From Alphaproteobacteria bacterium (GTDB lineage: Bacteria > Pseudomonadota > Alphaproteobacteria > Sphingomonadales > Sphingomonadaceae): a stretch of 64,000 bases of DNA. The DNA lies in the NCBI GenBank assembly GCA_019232625.1, contig JAFANP010000035.1, positions 77,512-141,511 of the forward strand, given 5' to 3'. The notes under the pieces are model-generated. The model was not told where the DNA came from and made no database searches. It saw only the letters and a list, made by a program, of their open reading frames with translations. Below, piece after piece: positions 1 through 8,144 of this stretch (its first letter is position 1; each line of letters opens with the position of its first letter). Both the position numbers and the translations under genes were made by a program.

Positions 1-127
1 AATAAGCGAGGGACAGCGGGTCCGGCTCGGCCGGCCGCGGCGCGGGGCCGAGCCAGGCGCCGATCGCCCCGCCGAGAAACAGGGCGGCGAGCAACGCGGC
101 GGCGCGCTTCAGCCGGCCGCGATCCAC
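1..127 (-). CDS. N-terminus of a membrane-anchored protein (partial)
   Basis: The reverse strand reads from a GTG at 125-127 into the window edge, giving about 42 residues: a short basic start, a hydrophobic stretch (AAALLAALFLGGAIGAWLG) that would be a signal anchor or signal peptide, then a proline-rich segment. It overlaps the 3' end of the MBL hydrolase gene by 19 bases, which is typical of a co-transcribed downstream gene. Too little is present to name the family. Confidence 0.5.
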   Translation of the reverse strand, partial: MDRGRLKRAAALLAALFLGGAIGAWLGPAPRPAEPDPLSLAY

Positions 128-975
128 GTCTCCCCCTCCCGCGCGACGAGGCCCCGTTGCTCCAGGTCGAGGAGATGGGCGAGCACCGAGCGCGCCGCCG
201 CCGGGTGAAGCCTCGGATCGACGCCGCGGTACATGGCGCGGACCATTTCGCCGATCCGCCCTTCGCCCGCCTCGACATGGCCGAGTATCTGCTTCTCGCG
301 CATCCGGCGGTGGCCGATCAGCGCCCGGACGTGGCGCCGCGGACGCTCGATCGCCGGGCCGTGCGCCGGGTAGTAGATCCGGTCCTCGCGCGCGAGCAGC
401 TTGTCGAGGCTGGCCATGTAGGCGGCCATGTCGCCGTCCGGCGGCGCGACGACGGTGGTCGACCAGCCCATGACATGGTCTCCGCTGAACAGCGCGCCCT
501 CCTCCGCAAGGGCGAAGCAGAGATGGTTGGAGGTGTGGCCCGGAGTCTCCACCGCCTTCAGCGACCAGCCGGGGCCGTCGATCGCCTCGCCCTCCGCAAG
601 CACCCTGTCGGGCCGGTAGGCGAGATCGAACGCCTCGTCGGCGCGCGGCCCGTCATCCTCCAGCGCAAGCGGGGCGCAGCCGACGACCGGCGCGCGCGTC
701 GCCCCCTTGAGCGGGCGGCTGGCCGGGCTGTGGTCGCGGTGGGTGTGGGTGCAGACGATGGCGGCGACTCGCTCGCCGTCCAAGGCAGCCTCGAGGGCGG
801 CGAGATGCCCGGGAAGATCGGGGCCGGGATCGATCACCGCCACCTCGCCCCGCCCGACGATGTAGGTCTGAGTCCCGGTGTAGGTGAAAGGCGAGGGATT
901 GGGCGCCAGCACGCGTCGCACGAGCGGCCCGAGCTGCTCGACCTTGCCGGTGGGCCCTTCGTCCATCCGCGACAT
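109..975 (-). CDS. Metallo-beta-lactamase-fold hydrolase with C-terminal winged helix
   Basis: The 288-residue protein carries the metal-binding signature THTHRDH (HxHxDH), a later PGHTSNHLC histidine and the GDHVMG aspartate, all in the order expected for the MBL hydrolase fold. The last 60 or so residues (GRIGEMVRAMYRGV to VAREGETW) resemble the winged-helix tail of the LACTB2-like branch. The family includes hydrolases and RNases acting on varied esters and nucleic acids; the substrate here cannot be told. An in-frame ATG nine bases downstream is an alternative start. Cytoplasmic: no signal peptide is visible. Confidence 0.85.
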   Translation of the reverse strand: MSRMDEGPTGKVEQLGPLVRRVLAPNPSPFTYTGTQTYIVGRGEVAVIDPGPDLPGHLAALEAALDGERVAAIVCTHTHRDHSPASRPLKGATRAPVVGCAPLALEDDGPRADEAFDLAYRPDRVLAEGEAIDGPGWSLKAVETPGHTSNHLCFALAEEGALFSGDHVMGWSTTVVAPPDGDMAAYMASLDKLLAREDRIYYPAHGPAIERPRRHVRALIGHRRMREKQILGHVEAGEGRIGEMVRAMYRGVDPRLHPAAARSVLAHLLDLEQRGLVAREGETWIAAG

Positions 976-1027
976 GTGGCATCGTGCCGGCGCGATTCCA
1001 ACCGCGAAGGGAGGGGACCGTGCCGTG

Positions 1028-1197
1028 AATGGGGACAGTAACTATTTTCCGGGAAGGCGGCGGCGTCGGAAGCGCCGCGGGAGGGAAAAATAGTTACTGT
1101 CCCCATTTCAGAGGAAGCGCCGCGGGAGGGAAAAATAGTTACTGTCCCCATTTCAGAGGAGGCGCCGCAGGGGGAAAAATAGTTACTGTCCCCATTC
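1028..1197. repeat. Cluster of GGGGACAGTAACTATTTT repeats
   Basis: One copy of AATGGGGACAGTAACTATTT points right at 1028 and three copies of its reverse complement follow at about 1086, 1131 and 1175, the last three as 44-45 bp tandem units that include a GC-rich GCGCCGCGGGAGGG segment. The GGGGACAG...CTGTCCCC type of palindrome resembles the short repeats associated with REP-type Y1 transposases, but no transposase gene is next to it. The array fills the gap between the MBL gene and the terminator of the BlaI operon. Confidence 0.8.
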
Positions 1198-1199
1198 GG

Positions 1200-1228
1200 A
1201 AAAAGCGGGGGCCGCAAGGCCCCCGCCT
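1200..1228 (-). terminator. Rho-independent terminator of the BlaI/M56 operon
   Basis: A perfect 9-bp stem GCGGGGGCC/GGCCCCCGC with a GCAA loop lies just past the stop of the 1251-1706 gene. Read on the minus strand it is followed by five T residues. Confidence 0.8.
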
Positions 1229-1250
1229 TCCCTCCTCCCCGCCGCGTCGC

Positions 1251-1706
1251 TCAGTGGCTGTTGCGCAGCCGGTCGATCGTCTCCCGCATGGCGGCGACGA
1301 CTCGCGCCTTGTGCTCGGCGCTCAGCTCGTCACTCTGCTCGATGCGGCCGATCGCCCGCTCGAGCCTGGCGGCGCGGTCCGCGGCGCTCACCTCGCCGTT
1401 GCCGCAGAGGATGATCTTGGTCTTCTCGCGGCCGTCGCCGCCGTCATTGACCTCGGTCCGGTCGCATCCGGCATGGTCGCCGTCCGCGTCGAGGATGCGG
1501 ATGCGGCGCTGCGGCCCGCCGGCTCCATGGTCGCCGTGGCCGGCCGGGGCGAGGACGATGACGCGCTCCACCTTGGTCCGGCCGTCGCCCTCGCCTTGCT
1601 GGTCCTGAGCGGCGGCGGGCGCCGCGAACGCCAGCCCCGCCGCGAAGGCCAGGCCGGCGGCGCCGACGGCGAGGCGGCGCAGGCTGCGCCCTTCGATTCC
1701 GGTCAT
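1251..1706 (-). CDS. Small exported protein of the BlaI/M56 operon, function unknown
   Basis: From the ATG at 1704-1706, which has a GGAGGGAG ribosome-binding site inside the end of the M56 gene, the product is about 151 residues. It starts with a basic segment and a long alanine-rich hydrophobic signal peptide ending near AAPAAAQ. The mature part is hydrophilic and ends with a helical stretch (ARLERAIGRIEQSDELSAEHKARVVAAMRETIDRL). The upstream ATG in the ORF track would overlap the M56 gene by 44 bases and lacks a ribosome-binding site. Operon position suggests an extracytoplasmic partner of the M56 sensor; I do not recognise a named family. Confidence 0.75.
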   Translation of the reverse strand: MTGIEGRSLRRLAVGAAGLAFAAGLAFAAPAAAQDQQGEGDGRTKVERVIVLAPAGHGDHGAGGPQRRIRILDADGDHAGCDRTEVNDGGDGREKTKIILCGNGEVSAADRAARLERAIGRIEQSDELSAEHKARVVAAMRETIDRLRNSH

Positions 1707-1707
1707 G

Positions 1708-3102
1708 TCACTCTCCCTCCATCTTCGGTTCGTTGACGATCGTCGCGACATAGGCGCCGCCGAGCACGCGCTCGATCCGCTCCAGCCGCACCTTGGTCTC
1801 GCCGTCGTCGCCGCGCGAGATCGCCTCCTCGATCATCACCCGCACGCGGTCGGCCGCCGCCGAATCGTCGGAGGTGCGGATCACGAAGGTGGCGGTGCGC
1901 ACCGTGCCGACGCGGAGCGGAGCGGACCGGGGCTCGGGCGCGAAATAGGCCGCCATCCTGAGGCGCGGCAGGCGCATCGGCTGGAGCGCGAGCGGCTCCA
2001 GCCTCGGCTCGACTCCGGCCAATGCGAGGTCGAGCCGGGGGCGCGAAGGCACGGCGAGGGGGCTCCGGGAGACGGCGCGGGCGAGCTGGCGCCGCGGCGC
2101 CGCGACGGCGGCCGCGACGGGCGCGGCGGCCTGCGCCACCGGTAGCGCCGGAGTGTGCGACGGCCGCGCCGGCGGCGACGCGGGCCGGGCGAGGTAGACG
2201 ACCGGCCGCTCCGGCGACGCCGTCGCCAGCGCGACGCTCAGCCCGCCGGCGGCGAGCAGGGTCAAGGCGGCCAGGCCGCCGGCGTTGCGCGCGCGGCTGG
2301 CGCGGTGCGAACGCATCATGCGCAGGCGCCACTTGAGCGCGCCGGCGGCGTTCATCGAGCAGGCCGCGACGAGTCCCGGCCGCGAGGCCGACTTGACCAG
2401 CGCCAAGGCGTAATCGTGCCGCTCCCGATCGCTCGCCCGAGCGGCGACGGCGGCGTCGCAGGCCAGCTCCTGGTCGGCGCGGAAGGCGCGGAAGGCGATC
2501 CACGCCAGGGGATTGAACCAGTTGAGGGCGAGCACCACGATGGCGGCGACGTTCCACCAAAGGTCGCCGTGGCGGTGATGGGTGCGCTCGTGCGCCATGG
2601 CGAGACGCCGCTCGCCTTCGCTGTAGCGGCGGCTGAAGTCTGCCGGGACGACGATCCGTCGGCGCAGCAGCCCTAGCGCCAGCGGACCGTCGACCGCGTC
2701 GCTGACGAAGGTCGCGACCCCCTGGTAGAAAGGCGGCCTGCCGCGGCGCGAGCGGCCGTCGAGCCGGCGGACGAACGCGCGGTAGGCGAGCCATTGCAGG
2801 ATGAGGAAGATTACCGCGCCCCCGGCCCAAGTTGCGAGCAAGAAGGGCACCCACTGCCCTGGTCCGGCCTCGGCCGGCAGGGGCGCGGTCCCTCCCCCCG
2901 CCGCGGGGATGAAAATCACGACGGGGGGCAGAGTTTCGGCAAGCTGGGGCAGCGGCGGGAGCACCAGCCTCGCCGCGGGTATGGCCCACAGGGCATAGGC
3001 CCAGCCGGCCCCGAACAGCCGCGCCACGGGCCGGCGCAGCAGCAGCACCGCGCCGATCAGCAAGGAGACGGCGACGAAGGTCTCGAGCAGCCAGGCGGTC
3101 AC
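1708..3102 (-). CDS. M56-family (BlaR1-like) membrane metallopeptidase
   Basis: The GTG at 3100-3102 overlaps the BlaI stop (GTGA), giving 464 residues; the longer ORF in the track runs back through blaI. The N-terminal half has several membrane segments (WLLETFVAVSLLIGAVLL, WAYALWAIPAARLVL and others). The zinc motif HERTHH (HEXXH) sits near residues 160-175, followed by WWNVAAIVVLALNWFNPLAW and a later ELACD, the usual M56 layout. The C-terminal region is periplasmic and proline/alanine-rich, with no penicillin-binding sensor domain, so this is not a true BlaR1. The expected role is membrane sensing that leads to cleavage of the BlaI repressor encoded just upstream. Confidence 0.9.
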   Translation of the reverse strand: MTAWLLETFVAVSLLIGAVLLLRRPVARLFGAGWAYALWAIPAARLVLPPLPQLAETLPPVVIFIPAAGGGTAPLPAEAGPGQWVPFLLATWAGGAVIFLILQWLAYRAFVRRLDGRSRRGRPPFYQGVATFVSDAVDGPLALGLLRRRIVVPADFSRRYSEGERRLAMAHERTHHRHGDLWWNVAAIVVLALNWFNPLAWIAFRAFRADQELACDAAVAARASDRERHDYALALVKSASRPGLVAACSMNAAGALKWRLRMMRSHRASRARNAGGLAALTLLAAGGLSVALATASPERPVVYLARPASPPARPSHTPALPVAQAAAPVAAAVAAPRRQLARAVSRSPLAVPSRPRLDLALAGVEPRLEPLALQPMRLPRLRMAAYFAPEPRSAPLRVGTVRTATFVIRTSDDSAAADRVRVMIEEAISRGDDGETKVRLERIERVLGGAYVATIVNEPKMEGE

Positions 3103-3464
3103 GACTTGAGCGCCTTCAGCAACGCCTCGATCTCCTCGATGTCGGCCGGGGTAAGGCGGTCGCGCGCGGCGAGCTGGGCGACGAGCGGCGTCAGGCGGCC
3201 GCCGAACATGCGGTCGATCAGCCGGCCCGATTCCTCGGCGACATAATCCTCGCGGGCGAGGGCAGGGCGGTAGAGGTAGCGGCGGCCGTCCTCCTCGTGG
3301 CGGAGGACGCCCTTGGCGAGCAGCCGGGAGAGCATCGTCTTGACGGTGGCGAGGCTCCAGCCACGCTCCGCCGGCACCCGCTCCGCCACCTCGGCGGCGG
3401 TGAGCGGCGACTCCTCCCAAAGCACTTCCATGACGGCGTATTCGCCCTCGGCGATTCGCTCCAT
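3099..3464 (-). CDS. blaI: BlaI/MecI-family transcriptional repressor
   Basis: The 121-residue protein has the winged-helix core of BlaI/CopY repressors (EYAVMEVLWEESPLTAAEVAERV, then TVKTMLSRLLAKGVLRHEEDGRRYLY) and a helical dimerisation tail. It opens a three-gene operon with the M56 peptidase and a small exported protein, and a BlaI-type operator lies about 20 bp upstream of its start, which implies autoregulation. In this family the repressor is inactivated through the partner M56 protein. Confidence 0.93.
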   Translation of the reverse strand: MERIAEGEYAVMEVLWEESPLTAAEVAERVPAERGWSLATVKTMLSRLLAKGVLRHEEDGRRYLYRPALAREDYVAEESGRLIDRMFGGRLTPLVAQLAARDRLTPADIEEIEALLKALKS

Positions 3465-3484
3465 GGCCGTCCTCCCCTTCGTTG

Positions 3485-3498
3485 ACTACAGGTGTAAT
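3485..3498. promoter_or_regulatory. BlaI-type operator
   Basis: ACTACAGGTGTAAT contains TACA-GG-TGTA, matching the TACAnnTGTA core dyad of BlaI/MecI operators. It lies 21 bp upstream of the blaI start codon, where bound repressor would block the promoter. Confidence 0.75.
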
Positions 3499-3499
3499 C

Positions 3500-3930
3500 A
3501 CTCGGCGGGTGAACGCGAGATGAATGTTTCGGCGGCGTCGCCCGGCCTGTCGGCGGACTTTACAACAAGCAAAGATCGTTAAAACCGGTAAACCATCGAA
3601 AGCCCCGGTTTTCCGCCATCGGCGACGTCTGGCACGAGGCATGTATCTGTTAGGGGGTCCACACGCTTCACCCCACGGGGCGGGCAGGCGCTCTTTCCGG
3701 TCGCGCCGCCCGCCCCTGTCCTTTGGGGGATGGCAAGGCGAGGGACGACCCCCACCTCCAACCGCTGCAGCGCCGGAAGGAAGGTGGACCGAGCCCGCCT
3801 GGAGTCTGTCCTGCCAAAACCGAAACACCGATCCGTCGTGCCGGACTTATCGGCATCCACCTTCCCACCTGCGGCGCAAGGCGGGACTCCGCCCGGAGGC
3901 CGGGGTGAGGATTTCAATCGAGACCGAATG
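3500..3930. other. Intergenic region with stem-forming sequence; possible structured RNA
   Basis: No convincing gene lies here. Two features stand out. An AAAACCGG/CCGGTTTT stem spans 3581-3612. A perfect 10-bp inverted repeat GGAAGGTGGA/TCCACCTTCC lies at about 3779 and 3859. The sequence between is compact and GC-rich, as in a folded RNA. I compared it by eye with RNase P RNA, SRP RNA, tmRNA and 6S RNA signatures and matched none. Confidence 0.3.
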
Positions 3931-3934
3931 CGCG

Positions 3935-4261
<327 letters not shown>

Positions 4262-4283
4262 TCGTACAATCCTCGCTGCGGGC

Positions 4284-4517
4284 TCATTCCGGCGCCGCGG
4301 TGGTCAGCTGCAGCGCGTGCAGCGCGCCCCCCATCCGCCCGCCCAGCGCCTCGTAGACCCGCTGGTGCTGCCTTATCCGGGGAAGGCCCCGGAAGCTCTC
4401 GGCGACGACTCGGGCGGCATAATGGTCGCCGTCTCCGGCCAGGTCGGTGATCTCCACCCGGGCATCGGGAATTCCGGAGAGGATCAGCGCCTCGATCTCG
4501 TCGGCGGCCATCGCCAT
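4284..4517 (-). CDS. BolA-family protein
   Basis: The 77-residue protein matches the short BolA/IbaG type: [53 protein letters not shown]. It lies between the zeta-subunit gene (4 bp gap) and grxD (22 bp gap), the standard alphaproteobacterial arrangement. BolA and Grx4 form a cluster-bridged heterodimer. The usual histidine ligand region (RIRQHQRVY) is present. Confidence 0.94.
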   Translation of the reverse strand: MAMAADEIEALILSGIPDARVEITDLAGDGDHYAARVVAESFRGLPRIRQHQRVYEALGGRMGGALHALQLTTAAPE

Positions 4518-4521
4518 CGCA

Positions 4522-4848
4522 TCACCCCTCGGCCTGCATCAGCTGGCGCCGCGCCTCAACCGTCTTGTGCTGGAGCGCCTCGCGGATCTTTCCCTCGTCC
4601 GTCTCGACGCCCGCCGAGGTGAGGTCGCCGAGCAGCTTGCGGACCACGTCCTCGTCGCCCGCTTCCTCGAAGTCGGCCCGGATCACGTCCTTGGCATAGG
4701 CATCCGCCTCGGCCTCGGTGAGCCCCATCAGCCGCGCCGCCCAGGCGCCGAGCAGCCGGTTGCGGCGGGCGGTGATGCGGAATTGCATCTCCTGATCCCG
4801 GGCATATTTGGTCTCGAACGCCCTCTCGCGATCGTCGAACGTGCTCAC
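4522..4848 (-). CDS. F1F0-ATPase inhibitor zeta subunit (DUF1476 family)
   Basis: The 108-residue protein opens with TFDDRERAFETKYARDQEMQFRITARRNRLLGAWAA and is helical throughout, matching the alphaproteobacterial DUF1476 family. In Paracoccus that family is the zeta subunit, whose N-terminus inserts into F1 and blocks ATP hydrolysis. It is the first gene of the zeta-bolA-grxD unit. Confidence 0.93.
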   Translation of the reverse strand: MSTFDDRERAFETKYARDQEMQFRITARRNRLLGAWAARLMGLTEAEADAYAKDVIRADFEEAGDEDVVRKLLGDLTSAGVETDEGKIREALQHKTVEARRQLMQAEG

Positions 4849-4923
4849 GTGAAGCTCCCTTGCTCTCTTTCGTTGCAGATAGGCGGCGGCGCGGGAGGGA
4901 TCAATGAGGAAGGCCTCGGGGCC

Positions 4924-5919
4924 CTAGATCGTCACGACCAGCTTTCCCACCGCCTGGCGCGCCGCCATGTGGGCGATCGCCTCGCCGGCCTGATCGAGCG
5001 GCCACAGGCGGCTCACCCTCGGGGCGATCCTGCCTTCGCGCCACAGTCGGAAGAGCGTCTCGATATGGGCGGCGTTCGCCTTCGGATCGCGCGCCGCGAA
5101 GGCGCCCCAGAAGACCCCGCAGACGTCGCAGCTCTTGAGCAGGGTGAGGTTGAGCGGGAGCTTCGGGATGCCGGCGGGGAAGCCGACGACGAGATAGCGG
5201 CCCTCCCAGGCGATGGCCCTCAGCGCCGGCTCGGCATAGTCGCCGCCCACCGGATCGTAGACCAGGTCGGCGCCGCCGGGGCCGACGGCGTCCTTGAACT
5301 GCTGCGCCAGCGCCTTCGACCCGTCCCTGTCGAACGGCCCGCGCGGGTAGACCAGCACGGCGTCCGCCCCCGCGCCGAGCGCTGCCTCGGCCTTTTCCTC
5401 CGACGAAACCGCGGCCACGACGCGCGCGCCATAGGCCTTGCCGAGCTCGACCGCGGCGAGGCCGACACCCCCGGCGGCGCCGAGCACGAGCAGCGTCTCG
5501 CCCGCCTTCAGCCGGCCGCGGTCGAGGAGGGCGTGGATCGAGGTCGCGTAGGTGAGGATCAGCGCCGAGCCCTCCTCGAAGCTGCGCTCGGGCGGAAGGC
5601 GCAGCGCGGTGGCGGCGCTCACCGCCACCTTCTCGGCCAGCCCGCCATGGCCCGTCATGGCGACGACGCGGTCGCCTTCGCGCCATCCCGTGACGCCCTC
5701 GCCGACCGCCTCCACCGTCCCCGCCACCTCTCCGCCGGGCGCGAAGGGGCGGGGCGGCTTGAACTGATATTTGTCCTCGATGATCAGCACGTCGGGATAG
5801 TTGATCGCGCAGGCCCTCACCCGGACCAGCAGCTGCCCCGGTCCGGCCTGTGGGTCCGGCAATTCGGTGAGGACCAGGGTCTCCGGCCCGCCGGGCTGGT
5901 GAGAGAGCAAGGCCTTCAT
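4924..5919 (-). CDS. Zinc-independent NADPH:quinone oxidoreductase (MDR family)
   Basis: The 331-residue protein has the medium-chain dehydrogenase layout: a GroES-like N-terminus (RVRACAINYPDVLIIEDKYQFKPPRPFAPGGEVAGTVEAVGEGV) and a Rossmann motif LVLGAAGGVGLAAVELGKAYGA near residues 145-165. The cysteine ligands of zinc alcohol dehydrogenases are missing, which fits the quinone-reductase branch. Its ATG overlaps the stop of the upstream PIN-toxin gene by four bases (ATGA), so it is probably translated from the toxin-antitoxin transcript. Confidence 0.9.
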   Translation of the reverse strand: MKALLSHQPGGPETLVLTELPDPQAGPGQLLVRVRACAINYPDVLIIEDKYQFKPPRPFAPGGEVAGTVEAVGEGVTGWREGDRVVAMTGHGGLAEKVAVSAATALRLPPERSFEEGSALILTYATSIHALLDRGRLKAGETLLVLGAAGGVGLAAVELGKAYGARVVAAVSSEEKAEAALGAGADAVLVYPRGPFDRDGSKALAQQFKDAVGPGGADLVYDPVGGDYAEPALRAIAWEGRYLVVGFPAGIPKLPLNLTLLKSCDVCGVFWGAFAARDPKANAAHIETLFRLWREGRIAPRVSRLWPLDQAGEAIAHMAARQAVGKLVVTI

Positions 5920-6338
5920 GATCGGTCTCCTTCGAGCAGCTCCACGCCCGCGGCTTGTGCGGCCCGGACCAGCGCTTCGTCCAATGTGGCCAGGGGCAGT
6001 CCGCGCCGGCCGGCAAGCTCGAGATAGGCGGCGTCGTAGACCGACAGGCGGTGGGCGCGCGCCAGCGGAAGGAGGACGGAATAGACCTCATCCGCCGACA
6101 GTGGATCGATCTCGACGTCCAAGGCGGCCAGGCGCTCGACGAACCTGCTCACGTCCTCGGCGGAGGAGCAGGCCCGGCGCTCGCCGCGGAGGAGCGCGTT
6201 GCCGACGTCCAACGGCCAATGGGGCGGTACCACCGCCAAGTCCGAATAGGATCGTGTCGCAACGGCTTCGGCCAACGGAGACTGCTCGTCACGAAAATGC
6301 CAGGCGAGCACCACTGAGGCGTCAGGGACGAACGGCAT
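5916..6338 (-). CDS. VapC-like PIN-domain toxin
   Basis: The 140-residue protein starts MPFVPDASVVLAWHF, the first acidic PIN motif, and contains PHWPLDVGNALLRGER (second acidic motif), LSVYDAAYLELAGRRGLPLATLDEAL (third and fourth acidic residues). PIN toxins are Mg-dependent RNases, usually cutting tRNA or rRNA. An antitoxin gene lies two bases upstream but carries a frameshift. The quinone reductase start overlaps the toxin stop. Confidence 0.9.
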   Translation of the reverse strand: MPFVPDASVVLAWHFRDEQSPLAEAVATRSYSDLAVVPPHWPLDVGNALLRGERRACSSAEDVSRFVERLAALDVEIDPLSADEVYSVLLPLARAHRLSVYDAAYLELAGRRGLPLATLDEALVRAAQAAGVELLEGDRS

Positions 6339-6340
6339 CG

Positions 6341-6603
6341 CTATGGTCGGCCTTCATCGATGAGCTGCTTGATCGTCAGGTCCGGCCCGAGCGCGATGTT
6401 CCTCTCGTCCCGATACGCCACCCACGCCTCGTGAGCCCGTTTCCGCTCCTCCGGCGTCAGCGGGCGGCTCACCGGGACCAGCCTGGCCACCGGGCGGCCG
6501 TGGCGGCGGATAGTGATCGTCTCGCCGGCTTCGGCCCGGGCGAGCAGCTCCGAAAATGCGCCTTGGCCTGGGCTGCGCCGAATTCGGTCAGACGTGCATC
6601 CAT
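6341..6603 (-). pseudogene. Phd/YefM-type antitoxin with a one-base frameshift
   Basis: Two frames are needed to read the gene. From the ATG at 6601-6603, preceded by GGAGCG, one frame gives MDARLTEFGAAQAKAHF. The other continues SELLARAEAGETITIRRHGRPVARLVPVS, the standard Phd/YefM DNA-binding core. The junction is a TTTT run near 6552-6556 where one more T would restore AKAHFSELLARAE. The ORF in the track (MERPHGC...) has an out-of-frame N-terminus. The causes could be a real mutation, a sequencing error in the homopolymer, or -1 slippage. If real, the toxin would lack its cognate antitoxin. Confidence 0.8.
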
Positions 6604-6655
6604 GCGGTCGCTCCAATCTGACCAGAATTTAGGTCACAGCCTGATGAGGGTCGAC

Positions 6656-7468
6656 TTACCGCGCCGCCTGCGGGAAAGGCGGGAGCTTGGCGATGTCGGC
6701 GGCCTCGTGCTGGATGATCACCTTGGCTCGGAGGTTGCGGGCGATCGCCTCGAAACGCGCCATGGACGCCATGGTCTGCGCGCGCGAGGTGTTGAAGCCC
6801 GGCACGCCGCCGGTCGTCCGGTTCTCGGTGAAATGATAGAGGTCGCCGGTCAGCAGCACCGGGCCGGTCCTGGGCAGCCGGACCAGCAGGCTGTGATGCG
6901 CTTCGGTATGGCCGGGCATGTCGAGCATGACGACGCTGCCGTCGCCGAACACGTCGCGATCGCCGGTCACCGGCTCGACCTTGCCGCCGCTTTGGGTCCA
7001 GGGCGCGATCCGGTCGGACTTGCGCTGCTTCAGGGTCTCGAAGTCGCCGGCGCCGATCAGCAAGGTGGCATGGGGGAATTCGGGCAGCTGGCCGGTATGG
7101 TCGTCGTGGCGGTGGCTGATGCCCACATAGGTCACCTGGTCGGGCCTGACGCCGATGCGCGCAAGCTGGTCGGCGAGGCCGATCTTCATGCTCGCGGTGA
7201 ACGGCCCGTCCGTCTCCGACTTTCCGACCAGCTCCTTCGGGAAACCCGTGTCCCATAGCAGGTACCGGCCGCCGTGGCGGACGAGGTAGCAGCTGTCCGT
7301 CAGCGTCTTGGTGCGGCCCCGATAGGCATAGGTGTCCGAGAAGACGTCGAGGTCGCCGATGACGACGGTGCCGCAGTCGAGCCGCCACAGGGCCATGTCC
7401 GCGGGCGGCGGCGGCGCGGCCGCTCCCATCCCGAGCCAGGCCGCCGCAAGCGCCATGAACCTTCTCAT
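6656..7468 (-). CDS. Exported metallo-beta-lactamase-fold hydrolase (N-acyl homoserine lactonase-like family)
   Basis: From the ATG at 7466-7468 the product is 270 residues with a signal peptide (MRRFMALAAAWLGMGAAA). The metal motif SHRHDDHTG (HxHxDH) is followed by MLDMPGHTEAHHSLLV and LTGDLYHFTENR, the ligand order of the lactonase-like MBL branch. The ORF-track start 68 codons upstream lacks support because the signal peptide begins at the inner ATG. Lactone hydrolysis is one possible activity; the periplasmic location argues for another substrate. Sequence alone does not decide this. Confidence 0.85.
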   Translation of the reverse strand: MRRFMALAAAWLGMGAAAPPPPADMALWRLDCGTVVIGDLDVFSDTYAYRGRTKTLTDSCYLVRHGGRYLLWDTGFPKELVGKSETDGPFTASMKIGLADQLARIGVRPDQVTYVGISHRHDDHTGQLPEFPHATLLIGAGDFETLKQRKSDRIAPWTQSGGKVEPVTGDRDVFGDGSVVMLDMPGHTEAHHSLLVRLPRTGPVLLTGDLYHFTENRTTGGVPGFNTSRAQTMASMARFEAIARNLRAKVIIQHEAADIAKLPPFPQAAR

Positions 7469-7506
7469 CTCGCGCGCCTCCCCTCCATGCCGCCCGGAGC
7501 GGCGGC

Positions 7507-8142
7507 TCAGCCCTCGTAATGCGCCGTCGTCTTCGCTGCCACCTCTTCCGCCGTCACGCCCGGGGCCAGCTCGACCAGCCGGAAGGGGCTGGAATGGTCG
7601 GGCCGCTGGAAGACGGCGAGATCGGTGACGATCATGTCGACCACGTTCCGGCCGGTCAGCGGCAGCGTGCACGACGGGATGAATTTGGGATCGCCGTTCT
7701 TCGAATTGTGCTCCATCACGACGATGATCTTCTTGACCCCGGCGACGAGGTCCATCGCCCCGCCCATGCCTTTCACCATCTTGCCCGGGATCATCCAGTT
7801 GGCGATGTCGCCCCCTTCGGACACCTCCATCGCCCCGAGCACGGTCAGGTCGATATGCCCGCCGCGGATCATCGCGAAGCTCTGCTCGGAGCCGAAATAG
7901 CTCGACGAGGGCAGCGCGCTGATCGTCTGCTTGCCCGCATTGATGAGATCGGGGTCGATCTCGTCCTCATAGGGGAAGGGCCCGATGCCGAGCATGCCGT
8001 TCTCCGACTGCAGCGTCACCTCCATCCCTTCCGGGATGTTGTTGGCGACCAGGGTCGGGATGCCGATGCCGAGGTTGACGTAATAGCCGTCGCGAAGCTC
8101 CCTCGCCGCGCGCGCCGCCATCTGGTTGCGGTCCCAGGGCAT
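7507..8142 (-). CDS. scoB: 3-oxoacid CoA-transferase subunit B
   Basis: From the ATG at 8140-8142 the product is 211 residues. It starts [32 protein letters not shown] and includes the catalytic-glutamate segment [12 protein letters not shown], both diagnostic for subunit B of succinyl-CoA:3-ketoacid CoA-transferase. The enzyme moves CoA between succinyl-CoA and acetoacetate or a related acid. It is last in an operon with subunit A and a small lipoprotein gene between them. Confidence 0.95.
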   Translation of the reverse strand: MPWDRNQMAARAARELRDGYYVNLGIGIPTLVANNIPEGMEVTLQSENGMLGIGPFPYEDEIDPDLINAGKQTISALPSSSYFGSEQSFAMIRGGHIDLTVLGAMEVSEGGDIANWMIPGKMVKGMGGAMDLVAGVKKIIVVMEHNSKNGDPKFIPSCTLPLTGRNVVDMIVTDLAVFQRPDHSSPFRLVELAPGVTAEEVAAKTTAHYEG

Positions 8143-8144
8143 CG

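Noticed and set aside
157-1041. 294-residue plus-strand ORF
   Set aside because: It is the antisense of the MBL hydrolase gene in GC-rich DNA, and has no family features.
1028-1197. CRISPR array
   Set aside because: The units are tandem, with repeated material between copies and one inverted copy, and no unique spacers or cas genes exist.
834-1217. ORF encoding repeated NGDSNYF / EMGTVTIF units
   Set aside because: It is a translation of the DNA repeat array in antisense with no ribosome-binding site.
3500-3930. RNase P RNA, SRP RNA, tmRNA or 6S RNA
   Set aside because: The CCGGAAGGAAG string recalls SRP RNA, but the GGTCAGG and CAGCC context is missing; the RNase P core GAGGAAAGTCCGGGC and the tmRNA ends are also absent.
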